A DNA stretch of 64,000 bases from positions 273,761,349 to 273,825,348 of the forward strand of contig CM054062.1 in NCBI GenBank assembly GCA_028641055.1, given 5' to 3'. Origin of the DNA: Alopecurus myosuroides (taxonomy: Eukaryota > Streptophyta > Magnoliopsida > Poales > Poaceae). Below the pieces are notes generated by a model. That model was not told the origin of the DNA and ran no database searches. It saw only the letters and a list, made by a program, of their open reading frames with translations. Shown here piece after piece: positions 33,269 to 44,930 of this stretch. The translations under genes were made by a program, and so were the position numbers. The first letter of the stretch is position 1, and each line of letters opens with the position of its first letter.

Positions 33269-36200
33269 CTAGTAGCACAGCATGCCTCCATTAGCCACCC
33301 ATTGGGCAAAGCGGTCGGAATAGTCGCGCGAGTCCGAGAGCTGGCTGCTCGAGCGCGACAGATCTGTGTCATCTCTTCCCTGTTAACAAAGAGGGGACGT
33401 TTTAAGACCGATGAATGATGAATGTAGAATGCAGCACTACGTCTGAACAGTATGAAATTCAAATCGAGGGGAATCCAATGTCAAAGTATGTATATAGATC
33501 CTAATGGACCTAAATAATAAGCATTTCACAGTAAGTTCAGAGAGACAAGCTGACCTCATCATTGTGTCCTCGCTCACTATATGTTGTAGTAGAGTCAACA
33601 CTGTTAACATCCATAGGGATGAGAGATGACCTGTAAATGAGAGAGTTTGAAGAACATTCTTAGTTCTAACCATCAAAATGGTTGGGGCAGTATTACATAA
33701 TTGGCCATAACAGGAGATTAAGGGGATGGGAACGCAATGAATGTGGCAATAAAATGTGAACTGGAAGAGCAGTATATAGTACCTCTCAAACGCTTCTTCA
33801 TCAATAGAATTTCCTGAAGACGATAATAAATCAAGGTCGAGGAAATTCGAAGAATGCAGTTCCGGATAGCCTAATCTTTTCAAGTAACTCTGCCGTTCTT
33901 CGGAAATGGACAGTCTTCCAGGCATTGCGCTATATTTTGTACTGAACAAAACAGAAAAAGGTTAGGTCATATTAGCTGAAGTTTCCCAACGGCCAATTCT
34001 GAACAAGGAATTCCCCGAAAATATATAATGAACAAGGATTAACACACCTGGAGCATGGGTTTGTTTCACACATGTAGATCTCTGGTGCAGAATCAGTAGG
34101 CTCTCTAATATCATCCAGCTGTTGCATCGGGAGTAACTCTGAGTTTGCAGTATTGTTTTCTATGGCGTTACAGTTAGATACAGGTGCGCTGTTTTCACAT
34201 AGAATATTTCCATCCGACAACGACCTCTTTATTAATGGTCTGCTGACATGAAATGTGTCGATTAGTAAAATATGCCTGTAACTTTACAGATTGAGGAACA
34301 AAGACATACTAATTTAGTCATTATGTAAGAGATTCATTAATTTAGGCTCTTTCTTGAGTTAATCAACACATCTCTTTATTAAACGTCACCATAATTTATT
34401 CTGGGTTTGGACATCTAAACCTAATTATCTGCAGTGAATGATACATGTAAAGAAAACCTAAATTTTTGTTGCTCCAGGTCCAGGGTCTCACAGCCCTGTG
34501 AACTTGCAGCTCCAAAGACAAGTTTGCTATTTCTTGATTGCTGACAACTGTTTCACATGTATTACATGGACCAAGAAGTGAGAACACGGTGGCATTTTTG
34601 TTAGAGAGATGGTTGTATACTTATATTTTAGTAGGACTCTAATGCATTTCCTTTCCTTTAGATGGATAGTTGTGCATCTATATATATTGGCCTCGACCCC
34701 ATGGAATAGATAAAATTGCTCTTCACCTAACAAGTGTCCAAATATATAAAAGCTAATGGTGTACCAAATATTTGAGACCAGCTCAACAAACAGTGTATTT
34801 CTTAATGGAAGGGTTTATAGCAGTACCTTGTTTCTTCACTTACAGTTCCCTGCCTGCCAATACTGTAATGCTGATCTGAGTCCAACTTCCACAGCGGAGG
34901 TTTGCCTTGTTGTGGTTGGAAATGACCCAAGAATCTGCATTTAGAAAAATAGAACCGATAAACATATTGTGGTAATGAATATACTAGACCAATGTCAACA
35001 ATTTCCATTGGTTCTGTCACATAGAATGATACTTTGCAGACATGAAGAAGCTTACACATTTATAGCATCCTGCTTCTCAGGATCTGTGTAGGCATTATTG
35101 TAGTAACGTTGAAGGGTCCGGAGAAACTCCTGGGATTGGGTTGCTGCCTTCCACTGCCCTCTTTGCTCACAGAAGATCTGCCACATATATGATGGAAAAC
35201 TTAGACTGACAATTCAAAAATACCTATTTGGATTTCATGTTGATAATGAATTTACTGCCTACCAACAAGACTATCATTCTGACACAAAGATATACCAATT
35301 AATTTAGGAGAAGTTCATTTAATCATAGAGGACCTACGAAAGAAAACGTTTCATATTTGGTATAATCTATCTTGGTACGAGGTAGTAACTAGCAACTGTA
35401 TTTTGACAATTATCTTTTCAGGTTGCAGGTTGCCTTGACATTTGTTTGACTTAAACATGTAGCTAAATAACCCAACACAATAACAGTGTGAGGAAAATAA
35501 ATGTATCGATCAAATGATAGAAAAAAAATGGGAGGAACAATGCGGGGAAACTGGAACCACTCCAGTGGCAAGAATACATTAAAACAGATGCTAACCTTGT
35601 TGTGGGCATATACTATAAATTTTAGAGTACGCATAACTATGCACCTTTCAGAGCACGTATACTATAAATTTTAAATTGAATGAACCACCATTTCAAGAGT
35701 TGTGTTATGCAGAATATGATCCTGGCAGTCACAAATATAACAAGATGCTAACCTTGTTGTGGGCAGCAGAACCACCGTATTGAATAGCTAATGTATCGCC
35801 CATCCTTTCATAGAAATCCATCAGATCATCAGCCAAAGGAGCATGCAATTCAATTTTAGGTGCTTCGGTGAGCTTCAACACATGAAGTTGGCGCCCTAAA
35901 GCTGCTAATCCGTATGCAAATTGTGCGACATTTGTGCGATCTAAGCAGTCTATGCAGTTTGTCCTGAGGACACCCTTTTGTAGTAAAAGAGGTTCCATCG
36001 TAGCTGCGCAGAAATCATCATTGCTTTTGACATCACATAGCTTGGTAGCACATCCTTGTCCACTGTACAACATGTAAAATATATCCATTAGTACTGCCAG
36101 CAGCAAGTACATTACTTGCACGTAGATTACATATTGTTAGTAGTTTCCTTTTATCCACGTTAGATTACATATTGTTCTTATTATGTATGTAAACATATAG

Positions 36201-39200
36201 AAAGGGTATGTCTTCTTTATTTTAGTTTAAGCAGTGGAGTAAGCAAAGTCTTCGAGTCCCCAAGTCCCTGACAATATTTTCCTATCTGGACGGCTATTAT
36301 AGATATGCTCTACATCTAGTTGTTCTCGTCCAACCTCCCTCAGACATATATTTACTGCTGTTGTGAAAGAACATTTCAATATAGAAATAAAATCGGATGG
36401 GTTTCCTGTGTGCAATCCGTATAACAATAAACATATGGTCAAACATTCAGAAAGGTTGCAATTTATTTGCCGCAGGAGGTTATTTCATGTTTTTGCTGAC
36501 TTGATTTATCAATTCTTGAGCAATGACATGCTTAATAGTTTAAGCATAGTTCTTAAGTAGGTACAAAATTTACCTTGAGTCATCCAAAGGTTTTGCTGAT
36601 GTAGTAATCTCGCAGTGAAGGAGGTCCGTTAGTTCCAACACATCTGATGCTACCTTGTCTAACAGTACAAGCACATTGGTACCTTTCCTGCATATGGCAT
36701 GTAGATTAATATCATCAGTACTTCACAGCGAAGAAGCCAGGTTCTTACAGGGGCAAGCTCATATAGAAGACCCACGTTGTACACAAATAGATTACCTTCG
36801 AGAAAGTTTACTAAGATCCATGTGTAAAAATTTAAGACGTTTGTCATCCGGTAACCCCTTATTTATGTGATGGATAGCCTTTGCAAATTCTGCACGGAGT
36901 AAAGATTCACGAGGCTTCTTCTCACGAGTCTGAGAAATATGCAAAAAAATCCAAAAGGGTGCTTTCAGAATTGATAATGAAAGGCTATCGAGCTGACACG
37001 TTAAAGCTATAGATGCAAATTTTGTTTGGCTCACCTTGATTAAGTTTAAGATGACTATAGGGTTCCCATATCTAAGAGCAAGGTTTTCAAAATGAAGGCG
37101 CGTGGCCTTGTAGTCCACATCTGGTTTTACTGCAGGTAGCAAGAACCATCAGAGAAAAGTGTAAAGATCAGAAAATTCATCATCACGGACAAATAGTCCA
37201 GAACTTACATGTGATTTCTGGCCTAATGTTAAGTCTCGAAGTTTCCTGAACCAGACAAGAGGTATTGATCCTCTATGTTGCACAGACGAAGTTATTTGAG
37301 ATGGGATGTCATCAGGTGTGTCTTCAAAAACAATCTGTTCAGTCTCAACATCATTGGCAACCCTGCCCTTTTCGTTAACACCTCGTTTCAAGAATCTATG
37401 TTCAAAATGATAAGAAATAGACATGTGACACAAATATAAAGCTGAGTTTGACTACTTAACACTTGCAAGTATCTGATTAAAAAACTAAATGGCTGTAATG
37501 CAAACCTGGTTCCGGCAAAATGACGTGAGCGTCTGGCTATAAGTGTCAACCAGAAATCCTTCCCAGAAACTGTCAGCTTAGACTGAACATACAAAATATG
37601 TCTATTAGCATGTCTTTTCGTATGGTACACAGGTTAGACAAAACACACTACTAGCATGTAAGGCGTTGCAAGAACAAAAACATTACTATAAAGACAATGC
37701 AAACCAAATGGCAACAAGATTCAATCCTGGCATATGTCTTGCACGAGGAACAAGGGAATGTGCTCAATGATTGCTAACTGATGTATAAAATAGGTATAAC
37801 TAGCAATGCAATTTCCTATATAAGAATTACCATGATAGGACTGTATAGTAGTACTACGGACCAGGAACAAGCAAAACATGGGAAAATAGTAACTAAAACA
37901 TGGACAGTCTGCTGAGACTTACAAGCAAATGTTTCGACTCGCGAAAGCCGCAAGCAGCTCAAACTGAAAAATGTCAGTAGGTTATACAAAGCCATGTGTT
38001 TGAACCTTTCACTACATGCCAGGTCACTAAATATGGAGTAAATGCATAAGTTAGCGGGATGGTATTGAGTTAGTAGGAACCCTACTGGTGGCCTTCGCTG
38101 ATGTATATAGATGATATATGCTTAATAATTGAAGATGACAATTAGAATCAAAATAGTGCAGTGCCAAAAGATTTTAGTACGTCACAGCAAAATATACCTG
38201 TTTAAAAAATCCATGAATTAGGGCCACGGTCCAATCGGTATTCTTGATATGGTTCCGCATTGCTCGTGTCAGAAATTCATTCCACACAAACATTGTTTCA
38301 TAAACAACCTGCCCTGTATTCTTGTCAATTATGTTCTTCTGAAGACTGCGCATGATGTTGTAAGAGTAGCTGAAGAAGAAGTCCTTCGTGAGATCAACCG
38401 AGCAAAGGAGCCGTTTATATCTACAAAAAGTGTGCCATAAATACATGAATATGTGCAGATAATTAAAAAGCAAAAGAACAATAGCAAGGATATATTTGTA
38501 GTAGATTAGAATACTATAAGTATAATACTATGGGTGCAAAGAGATCCACAACAATTCTATATACCTCTGACCATATGAACAACCCATATACATATCTCAG
38601 TACCGCGAGAATGGTCATGGATGTACCGACCATATGATCTGGACACGTATCGTTATCAACAAGCAAATTTTATACTTGAAGACAAAATGACATTAAATGC
38701 AGTAAACGAACAAATTACACCCTCGCTGGGCCCCAAATGGAACTGCCTGTGCTCAACGAGTATGTATACATGACGACAAATGTATCTCAAAATATGCAAT
38801 ATAAAAAAAATAGACATCACCACCACAGCACACAATGTAGCACCAAAATGAACTGAAATGCTTGGAAAATAAAAGGGCCTAGAGTAATGTAAATGTATAA
38901 TAAATGAACGTCCAAGACTCCAAATACAAAAGGAAGCAAGCTGGTGGTTTTGATATTGTTAAGAACCAGCGATGGAATTACAAGAGGCAATACACAATAT
39001 TTACACAATGTAAAAATGAAAGACCTGTTTTCATCCCTAGAATTAGCCACGTTGGGCCAGACTATAGGACATGGAATTGCGATCATTTCGCTCTTGCCAA
39101 TCGAATAAATATCATGGCCACAGATGGTGCCAACTTTCCTTCTCCTGGTAATAACAACCATATAATAAGGACCAAGAAACTTCATGAATCCTGAAGAACC

Positions 39201-40119
39201 GAAGAAGAGGTTATAATTTGGACAGCTAGAACGTTTTGATTGATATAGTCGAGGAATCTCGGTTCATCTGGCTTACCAACTATCCCATAGCATTTTGTGA
39301 CAAATTTCAGGCCACCGGTCAACAAATTTCCCTCGTGGATCCGCCAAAGTAGTTCTTGACATTCATTCTCTGAGTAACTAGTAGGATCTTCCTGGATGCC
39401 CAAATCAGTGGTTTCCTGCCGGTCAATCTTTAGCACCCTCCAAAGAGTCCTGCTCTTGTCTCTTCCGATAAGATAAAATCTCTGCACACAAATGTTTACC
39501 ATGAGAAAAATTAAACAATGGATAGGACTTTTGGCATCAGACCTCACTTCTAGTCTAGTAAACAAAGAACCAGTATTTGAAGGACAGCAATAACATAGCT
39601 TCTATTATCTGTCCTACCAGCCAACAGCTAAATCTTAGCTTCTGAACTATGAACAGGATTATCCTCCAAATTTTTCAGAATCCTTATGCATATAAGCATG
39701 GCAATGGCCAAGCAGAAGACAAGGGCACACATTAAGCCAAAAAAACAGAGCATTACATCATCATTAGACAGGATCTCGTCCAGCAAAAGGAACAAAAAGA
39801 AGGATCCCCCCTCACCTTTTTGCAGCCTTTTACCCTTTCCTATAATCAAATTCGACCGAACCAATCATAAAGGAGATCCGTCCCACAGCATTAAATCACT
39901 CAACAAACCAATCAACCATGGACAACTAAAAACACACGTCCCCCAATCCATTATAACAAGGTCAAACACACAAAGATCTCCATGTCTACAGATACCAATC
40001 CAGTTCAAGCCAAACCAAATCAAACGACCTAGTAAAAAGGAATCGCAGGAGATCCTTACCGATCTGGTCTCGTAGAGCCGGAACTTCTGAAGGAATTTGC
40101 CGCCTCTCATGGCCTCCAT
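33269..40119 (-). CDS. SAC-domain phosphoinositide phosphatase (plant SAC1-5 clade), one frameshift in exon 6
   Basis: Sixteen coding exons, all with GT-AG sites: 40119-40060, 39481-39277, 39190-39025, 38420-38198, 37582-37506, 37395-37209, 37129-37035, 36929-36796, 36687-36574, 36062-35753, 35177-35056, 34934-34827, 34239-34048, 33941-33783, 33630-33555, 33379-33269. The sum is 2339 nt, one short of 780 codons. The N-terminus is [17 protein letters not shown]; the SAC domain carries [15 protein letters not shown] and the catalytic CX5R(T) motif CIDCLDRT (35956-35933); the C-terminus ends [17 protein letters not shown], as in the SAC1-5 clade, and no membrane segment is seen. Such enzymes dephosphorylate phosphoinositides (PI(3,5)P2 for characterised members) on Golgi or vacuole membranes. 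After RGSIPLVW the family text QETSRLN appears only in the next frame, so one base is missing near 37248-37252; read literally, translation stops at the start of exon 7, before the catalytic motif. Confidence 0.9.
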
Positions 40120-41020
40120 CGGATCAGATCAACAACAGGCACGGAAATCCGAACCAAGAAAATTCAGAACAAACTAACAGAGACTTTTTTTTCTCTTCTT
40201 GGGTTCAGCTCCTCGTCTTGGGCAGCTTCAGGTAGAGCATATTGCTTCAGGTCGCGCGATAATGCTCCAGGGTAATACAATGAATCGAGGAGCCCCGAAT
40301 TTCGGATCAAGATTGGACCAAAGGACAGCCGAACGGATCGAAATCGATCACCCGGGGGAGACTACGCGGCGAAGAATCAGTAACCCGGGACAGGGGATGG
40401 AAGCGAAGCGAGAATGAGAGGAGTAGATTCCGGGTGGAGGGAAACAGGGGAGGAATTCAGGCGAAGAAGGCGAGAGCCTGAGGGAGAGATGGATGGGTCA
40501 TAAATAGGAGGAGGGAGGGGACTAAATTTCCGGAGCAGAAAGAATGGATTTTTGTGAGCGCAACGCGGGGGGGAGGGGAGGGGGAGGAGAGCCACAAGGA
40601 GGAGGAGGGAGGCTGGCGACGACGACGGCGTCGTCCACAAAAACAGCACGCAAACGCGAACGAGCCAGGCGAGAGTGGCAAGGCGCAAATACTCCCCCAC
40701 CCACACCACACGAGAGCAGAGTAGACTAATCATTGCAGCAGGCAGCAGCACAGCATCTTTTCTTGGGTGGATTTATTGTGCTCTTTTTTAGCAAGAAGAG
40801 AAATACTCCTGCTCTCTGGAGAAGAAGAAATCTTGGGTTTTGGTTCGTGTCCAAGAGGAATCTGGTAACTGGCCTCTTTTTGGAGTAAAAGACGAAATTT
40901 TGTGACAGTGGAGAATGCGTGTCAGTGCACTAGTGCTGCTACTGTAGTACTAGCTGTACGTTAATGGAGGGCTATTTAGGACGCCATTATGATGGCTTTG
41001 TACGTGTGTGTCTTCTGTTT
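40120..41020 (-). promoter_or_regulatory. 5' UTR and promoter region of the SAC gene
   Basis: The region upstream of the SAC ATG is rich in GA on the + strand (TC on the coding strand) between 40420 and 40620, as in many plant 5' UTRs. No clear minus-strand TATA box was found, so the start of transcription is not placed. ORFs in the GA-rich part on both strands look like low complexity. Confidence 0.45.
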
Positions 41021-41535
41021 TAGACTAGCCACAATGGGAGTAACATAGGTGGTATCATAAGACTAGTCACAATGGGGAGTATCATATACTAGTATCATGC
41101 ATATGATACTAGTCTATGTTACCACTCCCACAATGCATAGTAACATATTTGTGGTATCATATTTATTAGCTTATAGACTCATCTCGTCTTGGAAAGCGTT
41201 ATGTTACGGTATCTACCTATGATACCACTAACACATCTCTCCTCATTAAATAAGTACCACATCATCTTTTTTGCCTATGTGGCACTTATGATACCACCTA
41301 TGTTACTCCCATTGTGGCTAGTCTAAGTGCCACATAGGCAAAAAAGATGACGTGTCACTCATTTAATGAGGAGAGAGGTGTTAGTGGTATCATAGGAAGA
41401 TACCGTAACATAACGTTTTTCAAAACAAAATGAGTCTATAAGCTAATAAATATATTAGTATATGATACCACAGATATGTTACTATGCATTGTGGAAGTGG
41501 TAACATAGACTTACTCCCTATTGTGACTAGTCTTA
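41021..41535. mobile_element. foldback MITE cluster with A-B-A'-B' arrangement
   Basis: A (41021-41059) is a perfect 39-bp inverted match of A' (41287-41325). B (41058-41288) is an inverted match of B' (41324-41535) of about 210 bases with few differences, apart from a small palindromic insert in B near 41085-41112. All outer ends share GACTAG(C/T)CACAATGGGGAGTA, so this is one MITE family, either two overlapping copies or a rearranged one. No coding capacity and no clear target duplication. Confidence 0.75.
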
Positions 41536-42084
41536 ACGATGTGCTCAAGCCTGCTGATGTGGCTCGAAGCATGCTGATGTGGTTGGTTTAGGGAGAATGA
41601 TAGGTGACAACCTCCTCGAAATAAAGAAAGAGATTGTGGATTAGGTATTCCATCACCAATGTCAATGGCAACTACCTGGCGCTTAAGAATAGTTTAGGTC
41701 CTAGTTGTGCAAAGCATCCCATATGGAATATACTTAATGCGATGCACTGCATTATGCAGAGGTGCCGCTTTCCTCGCAGGGGAAGGATGGATGGGGGACA
41801 AAAATACAAATAGCTTTTTCGCAGGCGAAAAAACTTCATCACGGATGAAAAATAATACTAGCATGGATCAATATGACTTCATTTTTTAAACCTTATCAAA
41901 CTTGCATCTTTTGAGTTTCGATACGGCATTTATGCTATTTGCCATCTAATCGACGGTCAAAAGGTAAATTAGTTCATTTTTGTGACTCATGCAGGACGCA
42001 CAATTGGTAATTTTTTTTTTTACCAAAACATTGTAGAACAAATTCTAGCTTTTATTTACTCGTATGTTCATTGGTAATTATTTA
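41536..42084. other. intergenic DNA
   Basis: Nothing recognised in this stretch. The short + strand ORF at 41707-41889 has no coding character. Confidence 0.6.
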
Positions 42085-42207
42085 CTCCCTCCGTCCGGAA
42101 TTAAATGTCACAAAGTTTGACAAAAGTGGATGTATCTAGGCATAATTTAGTGTTAGATACATCCAGTTTTATCAAACTTTGTGACATTTAATTCCGGACG
42201 GAGGGAG
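42085..42207. mobile_element. Stowaway MITE, 123 bp
   Basis: The termini CTCCCTCCGTCCGGAATTAA and its inverted partner TTAATTCCGGACGGAGGGAG are perfect, and the fold continues to the centre. TA target duplications lie at 42083-42084 and 42208-42209. This is the classic Tc1/mariner-derived Stowaway type of grasses. Confidence 0.95.
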
Positions 42208-42209
42208 TA

Positions 42210-44930
42210 TAACTTATACGATAAGTTTTGTTTTAAAGAAGACCCCAAGAGGTTTCAAAACACCCACCCCCCATTTCAAAAGATGATAAGAATGAGAAAG
42301 GAAACATTGTTTTTGTTTAATTTCTAACTAATACTGGAGGTATGTTGCTTAGGCTAGAGGGCATCCGTGTCGATTGACACCACCTCCAGTATTGATCCCA
42401 GAGTTAGCCATTGTTGTTGACCCGTCTCTATAGGGAGTCGAATCCGAACAAGTGTGGATTTGTCAATATGATCCCACTACCAGGGTTGTCGCCTAGTATT
42501 TAAATTATATAAAAACAACCGCTTTACTATGAAATCTATGTGTTTTGGGGTTATTTTCTAGTTATAATTAAAGTCGTACCATGTATTTTATGAAACGCCA
42601 CATCCAGATAAGTAAAAAAAAAGCACGAGAGGCTATATACATCTCCGACTCGGTATAATGCCCATGGGACGACATACCTTGTTTTAGATGATGCTCCCTC
42701 TGTTCCGAAATATAAGGTGTGGAACGAAATCACGGTCATGTTCGGTCACTCGTATGTCAATCGCTGGTTTTCCAATTTTGCCCCCGGTCAGACAGGTCCC
42801 ATGGGAGTATATAATGATAATCGTTAAGCTTTTACTCCCCTTTTTTATAATATGGGCAAAACATTTACTTTGTTTGCCAAGAGGATTGCTATTGTACAAC
42901 TGCCATTAATTCTAGAAGAAAAAATTTGACACTTCAAATTTTATATAGCAAAACCTGGAAAAAAAAACTGCTATTGTATCATTTGTTTTTAAAGGTGCTA
43001 TTGTATCATTTTTGGTGCAACTTACAGCCATGATTATCCAAAATACTACTCCAAACGAAGCATTGAATAGATGTGTGGAGTCACCGGTCGGGGGGTCTAT
43101 TCCGCAGGACCACTGCCGAAAACCATCGTCTCATCGCGCAGCTCCACAGAATCGCATGGTGTCGAGCAGAACAACCCCTCCCTGGAACAGCCTACCAAGA
43201 AGCACGAGCCACCGATCAAACTCTCGGTTAACTCCCCGGATAACCCATTAATTAAACCTGACAAGGACCTACCAACTCACAGCCCCAGGAGTCAGGGTGC
43301 GGGACACATGATTCCGTTCAGAGGAAAAAAAAAGGACACATGCGTGATGATAAGCACATGATCAGGGCTCACGGTTATCACAGCTTTTTCAGCGCAGGCA
43401 CTTATCTCGGCAGATTAGCGCACGAGCTTATCTGATCCAACTGCTAACTTTTGCTAACCTTTTGGCCCTAGATCCCGTACGGGTGTCGCTGGGGGCCGCG
43501 CCGGAGGCACGAGGCCGTTAACCTGGCACAGTGCTTTTCCTCTGCTCCTACGCACAGTCCCACAGTGTGGCTTTGACCTCCTTTCTGGGGCCGTTTTTAA
43601 TGTTGTCTGAGCGTGGAGAGTGTGTGTGTGTGTGATTACGCGCCGTCCACGTGGATGCACAAGTGGCCAGGTAGGATGGAGAGGTTTTGGTGAGCGATGG
43701 TGATGGCAGCTGCTGCGAGGGGTCGATCGGCCATGCATGGGTCGATGCCCAACACGACCAGACCTTTATGTCCCTTTTGGGTAGGTGCTTCTGGCAGGAA
43801 CAAGTCCACAATCATAGTGCAAATCTGCTTGTGTGTGTGTGTGTTTTTTCTCTCTCTATCTGTCTTTGGGTATGGTCATTCTGGTTCAGTTGATGGAGAG
43901 AGCACTTTCTACTTTCTAGAGGTGTCGTGTTGTCTTCACATTTGCAGATATGGAGGCTGCATGGGCACACACGTGGCTGGGTGCACTAACAAAGTTTTGG
44001 CTTCGCAAACTAGCAAGTTAACTGTGCATCCGATCGGACGATCGAACCCGGAACTAACACGCCCGTCAGCGACGGAAAACAGCAACAGATGAACAACTCT
44101 GGCTACCATGTTACTATTTCGATGTACGAACCCAGGTTGATTGACACGCATGCATATGCTCCTGAACATTCTTCTACTGTGGGTAATGAATGCATAAAGC
44201 ACTTGCTTGTCGTCCATGGCTCTCTCGCTACTGCTAGCTTTTCTAGAGGATTTACCGAGCACGTAACACTAGGAATTACTAGTACAAGTTTTCAATGGTT
44301 TTAGTTGACAAACCCAATGGTTGTGCTGAAACTGTGGCCTCAAAGTCATGTTCTTACTTAATGATCTGATCTGATCACACCACATGAGTTGCACGTGGTG
44401 GACCTGGTGGGACATCCACCGATCTGGATGGCTAACCAAGCTAATAATTAGCTTTCGGCCTTAAACCCACCGTTTAGAGCCTCTCTTGTTCAGATTTGAG
44501 GTGGCAAGAAAAAAAATATGCGATTTATACACGATAGATCGTTGTCATTCTAGTGTATTCTCTTATTTAATCGCTACCATGCGAGTACGTGAGTGATAGC
44601 CGGGGCCTCACAAGTCACACCTGCATCCATCCGTCGCTCTCACTCGCGCGCGCTAGCTAATTTCATGCTCTCACGTCCCTGTGAGGCTGCATTCTCAAGT
44701 CAACATGGGCAGCCTAACCTACCTTTTGTTCATTTTACTAATGTGTGGTGGTTTGCACTAAGCGCAACCGCCATGTGGAGCAAGAATCTAGTAGCTATAG
44801 TAGGCGCAGCCCAAGAGGCTAACAAGGAAACAATGTCACTCCAGGCTCTAACCTATAGTCCTAAGCTCCTAACACACATACCGGACATAAACGATCAAGG
44901 GTTCCGGGTTCCGGCGTTCACCCCTCTTAA
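42210..44930. other. intergenic DNA with a Stowaway end and (GT)n repeats
   Basis: GCTCCCTCTGTTCCGAAATA at 42693-42712 is the left end of a Stowaway of another family; the right end is missing. (TG)n microsatellites are at 43621-43634 and about 43830-43844. No gene was recognised. The ORF from 44593 crosses into the next transposon and is not real. Confidence 0.55.

Noticed and set aside
42693..42815. Complete Stowaway MITE
   Set aside because: Only the left end matches; no inverted partner with TA duplication was found.
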